Shown here piece by piece: positions 23,884 through 33,613 of a DNA stretch of 64,000 nucleotides (position 1 is the first letter of the stretch; every line of letters starts with the position of its first letter). The translations under genes and the position numbers were made by a program. The notes beneath the pieces are model-generated. The model saw only the letters and a list, made by a program, of their open reading frames with translations, did not search any database and was not told the origin of the DNA. Location: assembly GCF_013618475.1 (NCBI RefSeq), contig NZ_JABJVN010000009.1, forward strand, positions 109,605 to 173,604. The letters run 5' to 3'. Origin of the DNA: Saccharibacillus deserti. GTDB lineage: Bacteria > Bacillota > Bacilli > Paenibacillales > Paenibacillaceae.

Positions 23884-26800
23884 ATGAATCAACCGCTTTA
23901 TGGAATATGGTTGGGCGACGTCTTCTTCTGCTTCTCCGGCGAAACGTCGGAGCCGAAAGTGGACGCCTGGACCCGACAGGTGAGAAAATTGGATATAAAC
24001 GGCGAAAAGCCGTTCAGACAGGCGGCGTTGAGACTGGCCGAGCTGCGCTGGCCGGGAGCTTCGTCGCGGCGGGGCCGCGGACGCGGCTTCGGCGGGCGCA
24101 CGCTCGAAGGACTTGCGCTGCCGGCTTCCGCGGCTTTTACGCTGCTGTCGGATTTTGATGAACGAAAATTTGCCGCCCAGGGATTTGCACCCGGTGCGGA
24201 ATTGAGATATTGGAGTGCGGCGCAGCGTTTTGCACGGGATTTGCTGGCGGCGGGATGTTTTGCGCCGGGAGCCGATCCTTCGGCGAGGGTCAGTGCGCGC
24301 CGGGCTTCCGAACTTACCTTTACGGGAACATGGAAGCCGCTGCTCGAACGCCCGGAAGACCGGGAGCGGTTTGCCGCGCTTGCTGCGGCGATGCCTCCGG
24401 TTGGCCTGACGGCGCCGGGAGCGGCTTTGGCGGAAGAAGAGTCGCCGCTCGGCAGGTCCAAGGAATTGGTGCTGCATTCGTTTCTGTCGGCCATGATCGA
24501 CGGCCAGATGCGGATTCTGCTGGGCGGCATGCGAAGCGCGCTGCCGCAGATGAAGCTTCCGTATCGCAGAGGCTATTCGCCGCTGGCTTCGCTGTGGTGG
24601 AACAGCCTGCTCGATCCCCAGCGGGAAACGAAAGTGCAGGGCGGTTCGGACGATGTCGAAACGCTGGAACTGCAAATCGCCGAGCTTGGCGGAACCGTGC
24701 CGGACAGTCTGGAGCAGGGAGAGTCCGCCAGTGCGCAGCTCCGGCTCGGACTGCGGCTGGAACCGCGTATCCTGGGTCCCGAGAGCGGAGAAGAAGAACG
24801 CTGGCGCCTGGCTTTCCGCGCGGAAGACGAACTGGAAGCCGGCGCTTCGCTGCCGGCTTCGGAGATCTGGCGCCTTGCGGAAGACGAACTGCTGCTGCGG
24901 GGCAGGGTGTACGCGCAGCCGAAGCGCCAGCTGCTGAAGCTGCTGGCGGATGCCGCAAGGCTGGCGCCTCAGCTGGAAGAAGCGCTGCGGCGGCCGCATC
25001 CGGAAGAAGCCTGGCTCGGTGCGCAGGATATGTTCGATTTCCTGATGGCCGGCGTGCCGGCTCTTCGTACGGGCGGCGTGCGGATCGAAATGCCTTCGCG
25101 CTTTACGAAGCGCGGACGCCGCGCCGCCGGAGTGAAGCTCAAAGCCCGGCTTGAACCCGGGCGGAGCGGAGAAGGAACTCCGGCGCTCGGCATCAAACAG
25201 CTGGTCGAATTCGACCTGGAGGCCACGATCGGCGAGACGTCGATCGGCCTCGACGAGCTGCGCCGGATTGCCGAAGACGGCGTGCCGCTTGTGTTCCTGA
25301 ACGGAGAATGGGTCGAAGTGGATGTGAAGGAAGTCCGTCAGGTCCTTCGTCTGCTCAAGAAACAGACGGTGCACGAGATGACGTTCGGCGAGCTGCTGAA
25401 GCTGTCGGCCTCCGAAGACGATTCCGTCTGGAACGGGGTCGGCGTCTCGGGAATCGAAACGTACGGACTGCTCTACGATCTGCTTCGCGGAGGCGGCCGG
25501 GCTTCGGTGGAACGCGGTGTGCCGGAAGCGCTGAACGGAACGCTTCGTCCTTACCAGGAACGGGGCTACCGCTGGTTGTCGTCCATGCGCGAGATGGGAT
25601 TCGGAGCCTGCCTGGCCGACGATATGGGGCTGGGCAAGACGGTGCAGGTGATCTCCTGCCTGCTGGACCATCCGGAACCCGGACCCAAACTGATCGTGTG
25701 TCCCACCTCGCTGCTCGGCAACTGGCAGCGGGAAATTCAGCGTTTTGCGCCGGAATTCACGGTGCATGTGCATCACGGGACGCAGCGTCTGCGGGGCGAA
25801 GCGTTTGAACGCTGCGCACGCGAACACGATATTATTCTTACCACGTACCCGCTGATCGGGCGGGACGTGGACGAGTTCCGCGGATTGGTCTGGACTTCTG
25901 TCGTTCTGGACGAAGCCCAGTCGATCAAGAATTACGGGACGAAGCAGGCGCAGAACGTCATGAAGCTGAATTCGCCGCACCGGATAGCGGTGACGGGAAC
26001 CCCGGTCGAGAACCGCTTGGCCGAGTTGTGGTCGATCTTCCAGTTCATGAATCCCGGTTATTTGGGTTCCGCCGCTTCGTTCCGGCGCCGCTTCGGCGTC
26101 AACGCGCCGAATGTGCCGGAAGAAAGCGACAAGCTGCGGACGATGGTGGCGCCTTTCATGCTGCGCCGCCTCAAGAGCGACCCGGATATCCGGAAAGACC
26201 TGCCCGAGAAGATCGAGCTGAAATCGTACTGCGAACTGACGATCGAACAGGCGGCGATGTACCAGTCCGTCGTCGGCGAGCTGATGGAACGTGTCGAGAG
26301 CCGCGAAGCCAACAGCCGTACCGTCCGTCAGGGCATTGTTCTGTCGGCGCTGACCCGTCTCAAGCAGATTTGCGACCATCCGGCGCTGGTGAAAGAGCAC
26401 ACCGGAGGCTTCAAGGCCGAGAAGTCCGGCAAGTTGATGCAGCTGGTAGAGCTGCTCGACCGGATTCGCGACAATGGCGAATCGGTGCTGATCTTTACCC
26501 AATATGTGCGGATGGGCAAGCTGCTGGCGGAGGAGCTGAACCGCCGTTACGGCGAGGAACCGATGTTCCTGCACGGCGCGGTCAAAAAGGAAGAACGTGA
26601 CCGGATGATCCGGACTTTCCAGGAAGGCGAGGGAGCCAGCGCGTTTATTCTCTCGCTGAAAGCCGGCGGTCTCGGACTCAATCTGACACGCGCCAACCAT
26701 GTCGTGCATTTCGACCGCTGGTGGAACCCGGCGGTCGAAAATCAGGCAACGGACCGCGTATTCCGGATCGGTCAGCAGAGAGGCGTTCAGGTACATAAGC

Positions 26801-26961
26801 TGATCTGTCAGGGAACGCTTGAAGAACGGATCGACGAGATGATCGAGAACAAGAAGACGCTGGCCGAACGGGTTACCGGAACCGGCGAACGCTGGCTGAC
26901 GGAGATGTCCAACGAGGAGCTGCGCACGCTTGTTTCCCTGCAGGGAGAGCGGATCGAGTAA
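23884..26961 (+). CDS. SNF2-family DEAD/DEAH box helicase
   Basis: 1025 residues. An N-terminal region of about 550 residues typical of the bacterial SNF2 (RapA-unlike, SWIM-less) group, then the ATPase: motif I DDMGLGKTVQ, II DEAQ (VVLDEAQSIKN), III TGTPVENRL, V LKAGGLGLNLT and VI QATDRVFRIGQ. It should translocate on duplex DNA or remodel protein-DNA complexes. Start ATG 23884 after GACGGGGGAC. The next gene begins 73 bp downstream in the same direction. Confidence 0.92.
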   Translation: MNQPLYGIWLGDVFFCFSGETSEPKVDAWTRQVRKLDINGEKPFRQAALRLAELRWPGASSRRGRGRGFGGRTLEGLALPASAAFTLLSDFDERKFAAQGFAPGAELRYWSAAQRFARDLLAAGCFAPGADPSARVSARRASELTFTGTWKPLLERPEDRERFAALAAAMPPVGLTAPGAALAEEESPLGRSKELVLHSFLSAMIDGQMRILLGGMRSALPQMKLPYRRGYSPLASLWWNSLLDPQRETKVQGGSDDVETLELQIAELGGTVPDSLEQGESASAQLRLGLRLEPRILGPESGEEERWRLAFRAEDELEAGASLPASEIWRLAEDELLLRGRVYAQPKRQLLKLLADAARLAPQLEEALRRPHPEEAWLGAQDMFDFLMAGVPALRTGGVRIEMPSRFTKRGRRAAGVKLKARLEPGRSGEGTPALGIKQLVEFDLEATIGETSIGLDELRRIAEDGVPLVFLNGEWVEVDVKEVRQVLRLLKKQTVHEMTFGELLKLSASEDDSVWNGVGVSGIETYGLLYDLLRGGGRASVERGVPEALNGTLRPYQERGYRWLSSMREMGFGACLADDMGLGKTVQVISCLLDHPEPGPKLIVCPTSLLGNWQREIQRFAPEFTVHVHHGTQRLRGEAFERCAREHDIILTTYPLIGRDVDEFRGLVWTSVVLDEAQSIKNYGTKQAQNVMKLNSPHRIAVTGTPVENRLAELWSIFQFMNPGYLGSAASFRRRFGVNAPNVPEESDKLRTMVAPFMLRRLKSDPDIRKDLPEKIELKSYCELTIEQAAMYQSVVGELMERVESREANSRTVRQGIVLSALTRLKQICDHPALVKEHTGGFKAEKSGKLMQLVELLDRIRDNGESVLIFTQYVRMGKLLAEELNRRYGEEPMFLHGAVKKEERDRMIRTFQEGEGASAFILSLKAGGLGLNLTRANHVVHFDRWWNPAVENQATDRVFRIGQQRGVQVHKLICQGTLEERIDEMIENKKTLAERVTGTGERWLTEMSNEELRTLVSLQGERIE

Positions 26962-27034
26962 ACGCCGGAAGGCGACCGGGATGCGAAAAGCCGTCAGGCT
27001 TTGCGCATCCCCGGCGAAGAGGGGTTATATAGAG

Positions 27035-27871
27035 ATGAACAGCGTGTACGTAGTACAATTGGAAGCGAAGCCGGGTCTGTTGGCTGCCGTGATCGAAGAA
27101 GACCGGCAGGAAGGCGGCCGGGATTCCCGCCGGATCGAGATCGCGCTGCATCCGGCTTCGCCCAAACAGCGGGGGCAGTGGCGCAGGATCGCCGGATACT
27201 CGGCGCTTGGCCTGCATCGTCTGATCGAGGAGCCGGCTTCGCTTACGGTATCCTGGCCGGCCCGGACAGGCGGCGTTTCGGCGGAAGACCGTCCGGGCGG
27301 ACCGGAATCCGCGGAACATTCCGGCACCCCAAAAGCGGACCAGGCCGAAGGCACGGCGGCTGCCGCCGCTGCTTCGAAGCCGGCTTCGCTGTCCGTGCGG
27401 ACGGAGCTTTCGTTCGACGGCGGCGAAGCCGAGTGGGAGCTGACGGCCGATCCGCTGCCGGATGAGCCGGCCGCCTGGACGGTGCTCCAAGCGGCGGCGG
27501 AAGCGGTCCGCATGAACCTTTCTTTCGGATTGACGCTGGCCGGCGTCGATCCCGGCGAACTGGCCGGCGAAGCGCTGGAAGGCTGGAGCGCCGATTGGGA
27601 GGCGGAGAGCGACGAGGCGGCGGAAGGCAAAGCGGCGCCGCGCGCCGCAGCGGAAGGCGGCGGCCGGGAAATCGCCGACTGGATCGCTTCGGCCGCGGAG
27701 AAAGGCCTGCTGCACGAGCATGGGCGGCTGCCGGAGGAACCTCCGGCGGCTCCCGCAGCCGGCGAATTCCGGCTGCCGCCGTGCGACTTCTCGCTGCTGC
27801 CGGATTCCGCTCCTGCGGAATTGGCACTTGCGGAACTGCGGCGTGCCATGCGCGCCCGATACGGCAGCTAG
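27035..27871 (+). CDS. Hypothetical protein downstream of SNF2 helicase, 278 aa
   Basis: AGAGGGG precedes ATG 27035. Conserved-looking N-terminus (YVVQLEAKPGLLAAVIEEDR) and C-terminus (LPPCDFSLLPDSAPAELALAEL), with Ala/Glu/Pro-rich low-complexity stretches at about 88-118 and 190-250. No membrane segment or known motif. Position directly after the helicase suggests a functional link. Confidence 0.7.
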   Translation: MNSVYVVQLEAKPGLLAAVIEEDRQEGGRDSRRIEIALHPASPKQRGQWRRIAGYSALGLHRLIEEPASLTVSWPARTGGVSAEDRPGGPESAEHSGTPKADQAEGTAAAAAASKPASLSVRTELSFDGGEAEWELTADPLPDEPAAWTVLQAAAEAVRMNLSFGLTLAGVDPGELAGEALEGWSADWEAESDEAAEGKAAPRAAAEGGGREIADWIASAAEKGLLHEHGRLPEEPPAAPAAGEFRLPPCDFSLLPDSAPAELALAELRRAMRARYGS

Positions 27872-27966
27872 GACGTGGAGCATGCCCGTAAGGCACGGGC
27901 CGATCCCAAAATGAAGTTGAATGTCAAGAGTGAAATCCATGTGCAGGGCAGCAGGGAGGAATCAGT

Positions 27967-28785
27967 ATGAGCAAACGTAAAGCGGCGAAATGGGGATCGG
28001 TGGTGCTCAGCGCCGCATTGGCCGCGGGCATCTTGAGTGCCTGCGGCGCGGCGGGAGCTTCGGACGGGAAAAAGCAGGAAGTGAAAACTCCTGCGGGCGG
28101 TGAGAAAGGCGGCGAAACGGCGGCGGCACCCAGTCCGTTTGCCGCCGATTCGATTCAGGCGACGATCGAGCAAAAAGACGGCAAGAATGTCGTGACGAAT
28201 CCGGATTCGATTCATGTCGTGGCCAACAAGCAGCGTTATCTGCCGGAGGGCTATGCGCCGTCCGATCTGGTTGTACCGAAAGTGGAATTCTCTTTTGGGG
28301 GGACGGAAGAGAAAAGCCATCTTCGCAAAGAAGCCGCCTCCGCGCTGGAACGGCTGTTTGCGGCAGCGGAAGAAGCGGATATCAAGCTTTATGCCGTATC
28401 CGGTTACCGTTCCTATGCCCGTCAGAAAGCGATCTACGCCAACAATGTGGCGACGCGCGGCGAAGCGGAGACGGCCAAGGTCAGCGCGGCTCCGGGAACC
28501 AGTGAGCACCAGACCGGGCTTGCGATGGACGTTTCCGCGCTCAGCGTCAATAATTTGCTGGAACAGTCTTTCGGCGAAACGGAGGAAGGGCGCTGGCTGG
28601 CGGAGCATGCGCAGGAATACGGTTTTATCGTGCATTATCTAAAAGGCAAAGAAGCGGTCACCGGCTATACGTACGAACCTTGGCATATTCGTTATGTCGG
28701 CAAGGAATTGGCGGCAGCCGTGCATGCGAGCGGACTTTCGCTCGAAGAGTATCTCGACGAGAGCAACCTGAAGGGCGGCAGCTAA
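27967..28785 (+). CDS. VanY-type D-alanyl-D-alanine carboxypeptidase, lipoprotein (M15B)
   Basis: 272 residues. Lipobox L23-S-A-C26, spacer to about 60, then the M15B domain: SGYRSYARQKAIY, zinc ligands in SEHQTGLAMD and WHIRYVG, and YGFIVHY. It should trim the terminal D-Ala of peptidoglycan stem peptides outside the membrane. It lacks the vancomycin-resistance neighbours, so a housekeeping wall role is more likely. CAGGGAGGAATCAGT precedes the ATG. Confidence 0.9.
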   Translation: MSKRKAAKWGSVVLSAALAAGILSACGAAGASDGKKQEVKTPAGGEKGGETAAAPSPFAADSIQATIEQKDGKNVVTNPDSIHVVANKQRYLPEGYAPSDLVVPKVEFSFGGTEEKSHLRKEAASALERLFAAAEEADIKLYAVSGYRSYARQKAIYANNVATRGEAETAKVSAAPGTSEHQTGLAMDVSALSVNNLLEQSFGETEEGRWLAEHAQEYGFIVHYLKGKEAVTGYTYEPWHIRYVGKELAAAVHASGLSLEEYLDESNLKGGS

Positions 28786-28814
28786 CGGGCGGACGCCCTT
28801 CCTGCGCAAATTGA

Positions 28815-28865
28815 AAAAGACGCAAAAAGGAACTTCGCGGCGAAGCTCCTTTTTGCGTCTTTTTT
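28815..28865. terminator. Bidirectional terminator
   Basis: Arms AAAAAGACGCAAAAAGGA... (from 28815) and ...TCCTTTTTGCGTCTTTTTT (to 28865) with a CTTCG/CGAAG top; serves vanY-like and the convergent alarmone synthetase. Confidence 0.9.
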
Positions 28866-28913
28866 CATTGACCGAGCCGAAGTTTCCTTTTATGCCGCGG
28901 AGCCGAGTCTTGC

Positions 28914-29765
28914 TCAATTCTCGCGGCGCTCCCGCCGCTCGTCTTCTTCGCTGAGGGAGAGCACTTCGCTGCGCAGGGTCAGCATTTTGCGGTCCAGTTC
29001 CCCGGCGGCACCGGCGGCGGAAGACAGCTCGTGCTTGAGATGTTCCGGCACGCGGCGGTCGTATTTGTACAGCAGGATATGCTCCAGGCTGGCCCAGAAA
29101 TCCATCGCCAGCGTGCGCATCTGCAGTTCTACCCGTACCCGGCAGAGCCGTCCTTTTACGGAAACGGGAACGGAGAGAAGCACATGGAGACTGCGGTAAC
29201 CGTTCGGTTTCGGTTCCATGATATAGTCCCGAATCCACAAAATGCGCAGATCGGGATTGCGCCCGATCCGATCGAGCAGCAGATAGATATCGGTTACGAA
29301 AGCAAACACGATCCGCATCCCCGCAATATCGTGTATACGCTCTGCCGCTTCCTGGGCAAAAGGTTCGACGTCCAGACGCGAAAGCTTGCCCAGAATGCTT
29401 GCGGGCTCCTTGATTCTTGTCTTGATATGCTCGATAGGACTGAAGCCTTCGGCGCTTTTCCATTCGAGGCGCACGGCTTCGATCTCTTTGCGCAGATCCT
29501 GCAGCGCACGGTGATAGAGGTCGGGAGGGCGCACCCACCGTCCGTCCGGGAACAGTCGGTCGTCTCCGGGGGAGCACGCGGCTTCTCTGAGCGCGTCGCA
29601 TTCGCCCGGATCGGGAAGCGATTCGGATGAAGGCGCTTCCAACGGTTCCTGAGACATGGATTCAGGCTGATTATTTGTGCGGCTGCGGGAGGACGGCAGG
29701 CCGTTTTTGGGAAAATCGGTACTTGGGCCTTGCGAATTTCGGGCTTGCGAATGCGTGTTGGACAT
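28914..29765 (-). CDS. GTP pyrophosphokinase, small alarmone synthetase (RelQ/YjbM type)
   Basis: 283 residues from ATG 29765 (AGGAGAAGATC upstream). RelA/SpoT synthetase core from about 110: RIHDIAGMRIVF, IRDYIMEPKPNGYRSLHVLL and VELQMRTLAMDFWASLEH. No hydrolase, TGS or ACT domains, so (p)ppGpp synthesis only. YjbM-type enzymes have about 210-230 residues; here a Ser/Pro/Gln-rich tail of about 70 residues is added at the N-terminus. Monocistronic. Confidence 0.88.
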   Translation of the reverse strand: MSNTHSQARNSQGPSTDFPKNGLPSSRSRTNNQPESMSQEPLEAPSSESLPDPGECDALREAACSPGDDRLFPDGRWVRPPDLYHRALQDLRKEIEAVRLEWKSAEGFSPIEHIKTRIKEPASILGKLSRLDVEPFAQEAAERIHDIAGMRIVFAFVTDIYLLLDRIGRNPDLRILWIRDYIMEPKPNGYRSLHVLLSVPVSVKGRLCRVRVELQMRTLAMDFWASLEHILLYKYDRRVPEHLKHELSSAAGAAGELDRKMLTLRSEVLSLSEEDERRERREN

Positions 29766-29790
29766 GATCTTCTCCTGATCTTGAACTTGG

Positions 29791-29818
29791 ATTGTAGGAA
29801 TGGCACATCTATTGTAAA
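29791..29818 (-). promoter_or_regulatory. Promoter of the alarmone synthetase
   Basis: On the minus strand TTTACA (29818-29813), 16-bp spacer, TACAAT (29796-29791). Confidence 0.6.
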
Positions 29819-29827
29819 CTGACAAAC

Positions 29828-29851
29828 ATAGAGACACGAATAGAGACACGA
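29828..29851. repeat. Tandem 12-bp repeat ATAGAGACACGA
   Basis: Two perfect copies (29828-29839, 29840-29851) starting 10 bp upstream of the alarmone synthetase -35; possible activator site. Confidence 0.7.
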
Positions 29852-30100
29852 TTGCCGCAAGCGGCAGAGGCCCAGGCCCGATTGCGGCTTGAAGGCCGGA
29901 CCTATGCACAAGTCCGCTTTATTCTTGTAACCGGAAGAGCGGGTGATCGAATCCCGGAGCCGAAGATTGGTTTGCGAATCGGATATGAAGCCGGTTTTTC
30001 GCTTGGCGGCGCAAATCGTGTAGAATAAAGGGATGAGCGCGCGGCGCGAAGGTTTTCCACACGGAAATCCGCGCCGGTCGGGACAGAGGAGGAGACGAAC

Positions 30101-31285
30101 TTGGATTTTTTGCAGCGGATCAAGGACGGTGCGGGACGGGCTTCCGAACGCGCCCAGAGCGCGGTGGAGATCGGCCGGTTGAACAGCCATATCTCGGATA
30201 TTCAGCGTGAGATCGAAGTGCACTATCTGCGCATAGGACAGGTACTTTATGAAAATTACAGCAATCGCGATACGGCGCCGGCCGAAGAGGAAATTTCGGA
30301 ACTGTGTACCGCCTGCGACCTGCTGAGCGAAGAAATCAAGGAGATGCGCGTCCGGATTGCCGAACTTCGGGGCGAACAGCTCTGTGCGTGCGGAGCCCGC
30401 GTGGATGCCGATGCTGCGGAGTGCCCGCACTGCGGACGCCGTTTGCAGCCTGCATCCGTTGAAGCCGGTGCCGCGGTTCCTGCGCCGCGGGTTCGTCTGG
30501 AGAAACCTACTCCCGTCGAAACGAAGGTCGAAGCGGAACAGGTGCATGACCTGGTCGACGATCCGGATTTCGGCCTCGAAGAAGACGAGCCGGTCGAACA
30601 ACCTGCCGCGTATGCTTTTTACGAACCGGAAGAGCCGATTGAAGAGCAGCGGACTGCGAAGGACGCTTCGGATCGGCATCCTCCGGCCGCTGAACGGGAG
30701 CTTCGTACGTCCCCCTTGGTCGGGAAAAATTCGATGTATGAGGAAGACGAGCAGTTCGAAACCAAGCGCTTCGACCTGGGCAAGGCGGAAGAATATACCC
30801 GGGAAGACCTGGAAGAAGATGAAGATTTGCGGTCCGGAGCGTCTTCTGCCGAAGAGGTACGCACTTACGGTCCGGCTGCGCGAGCCGGTGAAAGCGCCGA
30901 GCAGCGCGAAGAGCGCCAGCGCCGGGAACTGCGCGAGATCCGGGCCGAAGAACGCCGCCGGATGAAGGAAGGACGGGAACCGTCCTTGTCGGCCTTGCCG
31001 GCGGGATCTGCCGAACCCGAGGAACCGGAAGCGGGACCGGCCTATGATGCCGAATACGAACGCCGTCAGCGGGAGCGGATCGAACGCGAGAAAGAACGCC
31101 AGGACGAATTGGACCGCCTGATCGCTTCTTGGAACGGCGGAGCGGAATATGCGTCGGACGAAGCCGGCGCAGAACCGATTATCGTGCGCCGTCCGGTCGG
31201 GGAAGTCGTCCGCTGCCAAGTATGCGGAAGCGGCCTGCCGAAAGGCTCGAAGTGGTGTCCGCACTGCGCGTCGGAGCAGATCTGA
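30101..31285 (+). CDS. Protein with zinc ribbons at both ends of a long charged linker
   Basis: 394 residues from TTG 30101 with AGGAGGAGACGAAC upstream. Helical N-terminus (1-85), first ribbon CACGARVDADAAECPHC near 95-111, a very acidic and then Arg/Glu-rich coiled-coil-prone region (about 150-330), and a last ribbon CQVCGSGLPKGSKWCPHC near 370-387. No membrane segment. Function unknown; the two CxxC-x(n)-CPHC ribbons are clear, the rest is low complexity. Confidence 0.8.
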   Translation: MDFLQRIKDGAGRASERAQSAVEIGRLNSHISDIQREIEVHYLRIGQVLYENYSNRDTAPAEEEISELCTACDLLSEEIKEMRVRIAELRGEQLCACGARVDADAAECPHCGRRLQPASVEAGAAVPAPRVRLEKPTPVETKVEAEQVHDLVDDPDFGLEEDEPVEQPAAYAFYEPEEPIEEQRTAKDASDRHPPAAERELRTSPLVGKNSMYEEDEQFETKRFDLGKAEEYTREDLEEDEDLRSGASSAEEVRTYGPAARAGESAEQREERQRRELREIRAEERRRMKEGREPSLSALPAGSAEPEEPEAGPAYDAEYERRQRERIEREKERQDELDRLIASWNGGAEYASDEAGAEPIIVRRPVGEVVRCQVCGSGLPKGSKWCPHCASEQI

Positions 31286-31316
31286 ATCGTTCTTTTTCTT
31301 TTTCATAGCGATCTGC

Positions 31317-31351
31317 GATCCTCTGTCCTCCCCGGGCAGAGGATCGGTTTT
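31317..31351 (+). terminator. Terminator after zinc-ribbon gene
   Basis: GATCCTCTG (31317-31325) pairs with CAGAGGATC (31337-31345), then GGTTTT. Confidence 0.7.
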
Positions 31352-31464
31352 ATGCCGAATATTCGTCAGGATGCAACGTTTTGCCGATTGGGACGTAAAG
31401 AAAAGGGGCTATGTGAAAAACGATTCAAACTTGGATATATGTCTCGAAGAAAGGATGAACGACT

Positions 31465-31770
31465 ATGGAATGTATCGTACACTTTGAAGTGATGCATGGA
31501 GATGAGCCCAAGCTGTTGAGAGGTTTGATCCTGCTTGGCAAGGATGAGCGTCCCGGAGAAGAGAAATTCGTCAAAATGTTTGCCCGTATGGGATATAATG
31601 TGCGTCTCGACGACGCGGAAGAGCTGATCTTCAAGCCTACCGACCCTTCGGCCGACTATCGTTGGCTTCGTATTCGCGAGCTGGATTCGGGCGAAGAGAA
31701 AGGCTCCGAGGATCGCGAGCTAAACTCGATCGTAGCCAATCTGCTGCCGAACCGAAACCGCCCGATCTGA
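31465..31770 (+). CDS. Hypothetical protein, 101 aa
   Basis: AAAGGATG lies eight bases upstream of ATG 31465. Small acidic alpha/beta-looking protein (MECIVHFEVMHGDEPKLLRG... ARMGYNVRLDDAEELIFKP). No membrane segment or motif. Codon use fits the neighbourhood. Confidence 0.65.
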   Translation: MECIVHFEVMHGDEPKLLRGLILLGKDERPGEEKFVKMFARMGYNVRLDDAEELIFKPTDPSADYRWLRIRELDSGEEKGSEDRELNSIVANLLPNRNRPI

Positions 31771-31807
31771 CCGCTTCCTCCGGCCGAACGGCCGCAGAGA
31801 CGTACGC

Positions 31808-31858
31808 AAACAGCCCCGACATAACGCTCATGCGAGCGCCAAACGGGGCTGTTTCGTA
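31808..31858. terminator. Bidirectional terminator with nested stem
   Basis: AAACAGCCCCG (31808-31818) and CGGGGCTGTTT (31844-31854), with CGCTC-ATGC-GAGCG in the loop; between convergent genes. Confidence 0.85.
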
Positions 31859-31874
31859 TGTGCCGATCGGATCT

Positions 31875-32360
31875 CTAGAGTCCCGCTTGAGCCGGGGCAA
31901 GCTCCGACGTGCAGTGCGGGCAGCGGCTGGCTTTGGCCGAAATTTCGCTCAGGCAGTGCGGGCATTCCCGGGTCGCTTTCTCGGGTGCCGGCTTGTCGTG
32001 TTCTTTGCGCTTCAGCATATTGATGCCTTTGACGAGCAGGAAAATACAGAAAGCGACGATAAGAAAATCGATCACGTTGTTGATGAATTGTCCGTAGGCG
32101 ATGACCGTGGCGCCGGCCTGCTGGGCCTGGGCCAACGTACGGATCGCCGAGCCGTCGGCCAGCACGATATCGGGATCGAGATTGTAGAACCGATTGGCGA
32201 AGTCGACACCGCCCAGCAGTTTGCCGATCGGAGGCATAATGATGTCGTTGACGAGCGAAGTGACGATCTTGCCGAACGCTGCCCCGATAATGACGCCGAC
32301 CGCAAGATCGATCACGCTGCCGCGCATGGCAAACTCTTTGAATTCCTTGACGATTCCCAT
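31875..32360 (-). CDS. mscL: Large-conductance mechanosensitive channel MscL with C-terminal zinc ribbon
   Basis: 161 residues. MscL core: [31 protein letters not shown] (pore helix 1), periplasmic loop, [22 protein letters not shown] (helix 2). After the usual end near 120 a ribbon follows: C133-x2-C136...C147-x2-C150 (CPHC twice). The channel opens on membrane tension to release osmolytes; the ribbon would hang in the cytoplasm below the pore. ATG 32360 follows GGGAGGAAAAGT. Confidence 0.93.
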   Translation of the reverse strand: MGIVKEFKEFAMRGSVIDLAVGVIIGAAFGKIVTSLVNDIIMPPIGKLLGGVDFANRFYNLDPDIVLADGSAIRTLAQAQQAGATVIAYGQFINNVIDFLIVAFCIFLLVKGINMLKRKEHDKPAPEKATRECPHCLSEISAKASRCPHCTSELAPAQAGL

Positions 32361-32437
32361 ACTTTTCCTCCCATTGAATGAAATGTCGCTTCCACGCGTT
32401 CCGGTGATAGACAAGCAGTCGTGCGGTTCTCGTGTAG

Positions 32438-33538
<1,101 letters not shown>

Positions 33539-33613
33539 CTTCAAGTTCAGATCGGTTCGGGAGCCATACGTATTGAAAAAGAGAAACAGATACCAGGGGA
33601 GGAATTACGTGTT

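Larger units (their letters stand above)
29766..30100. other. Divergent intergenic region, 335 bp
   Basis: Holds the alarmone synthetase promoter, a 12-bp tandem repeat just upstream of it, and toward the right a TAGAAT near 30020 that may serve the zinc-ribbon gene. No gene seen. Confidence 0.6.

Noticed and set aside
23854-26796. 980-codon frame opposite the SNF2 gene
   Set aside because: Antisense shadow; Gln/Arg/His-rich with no fold signature.
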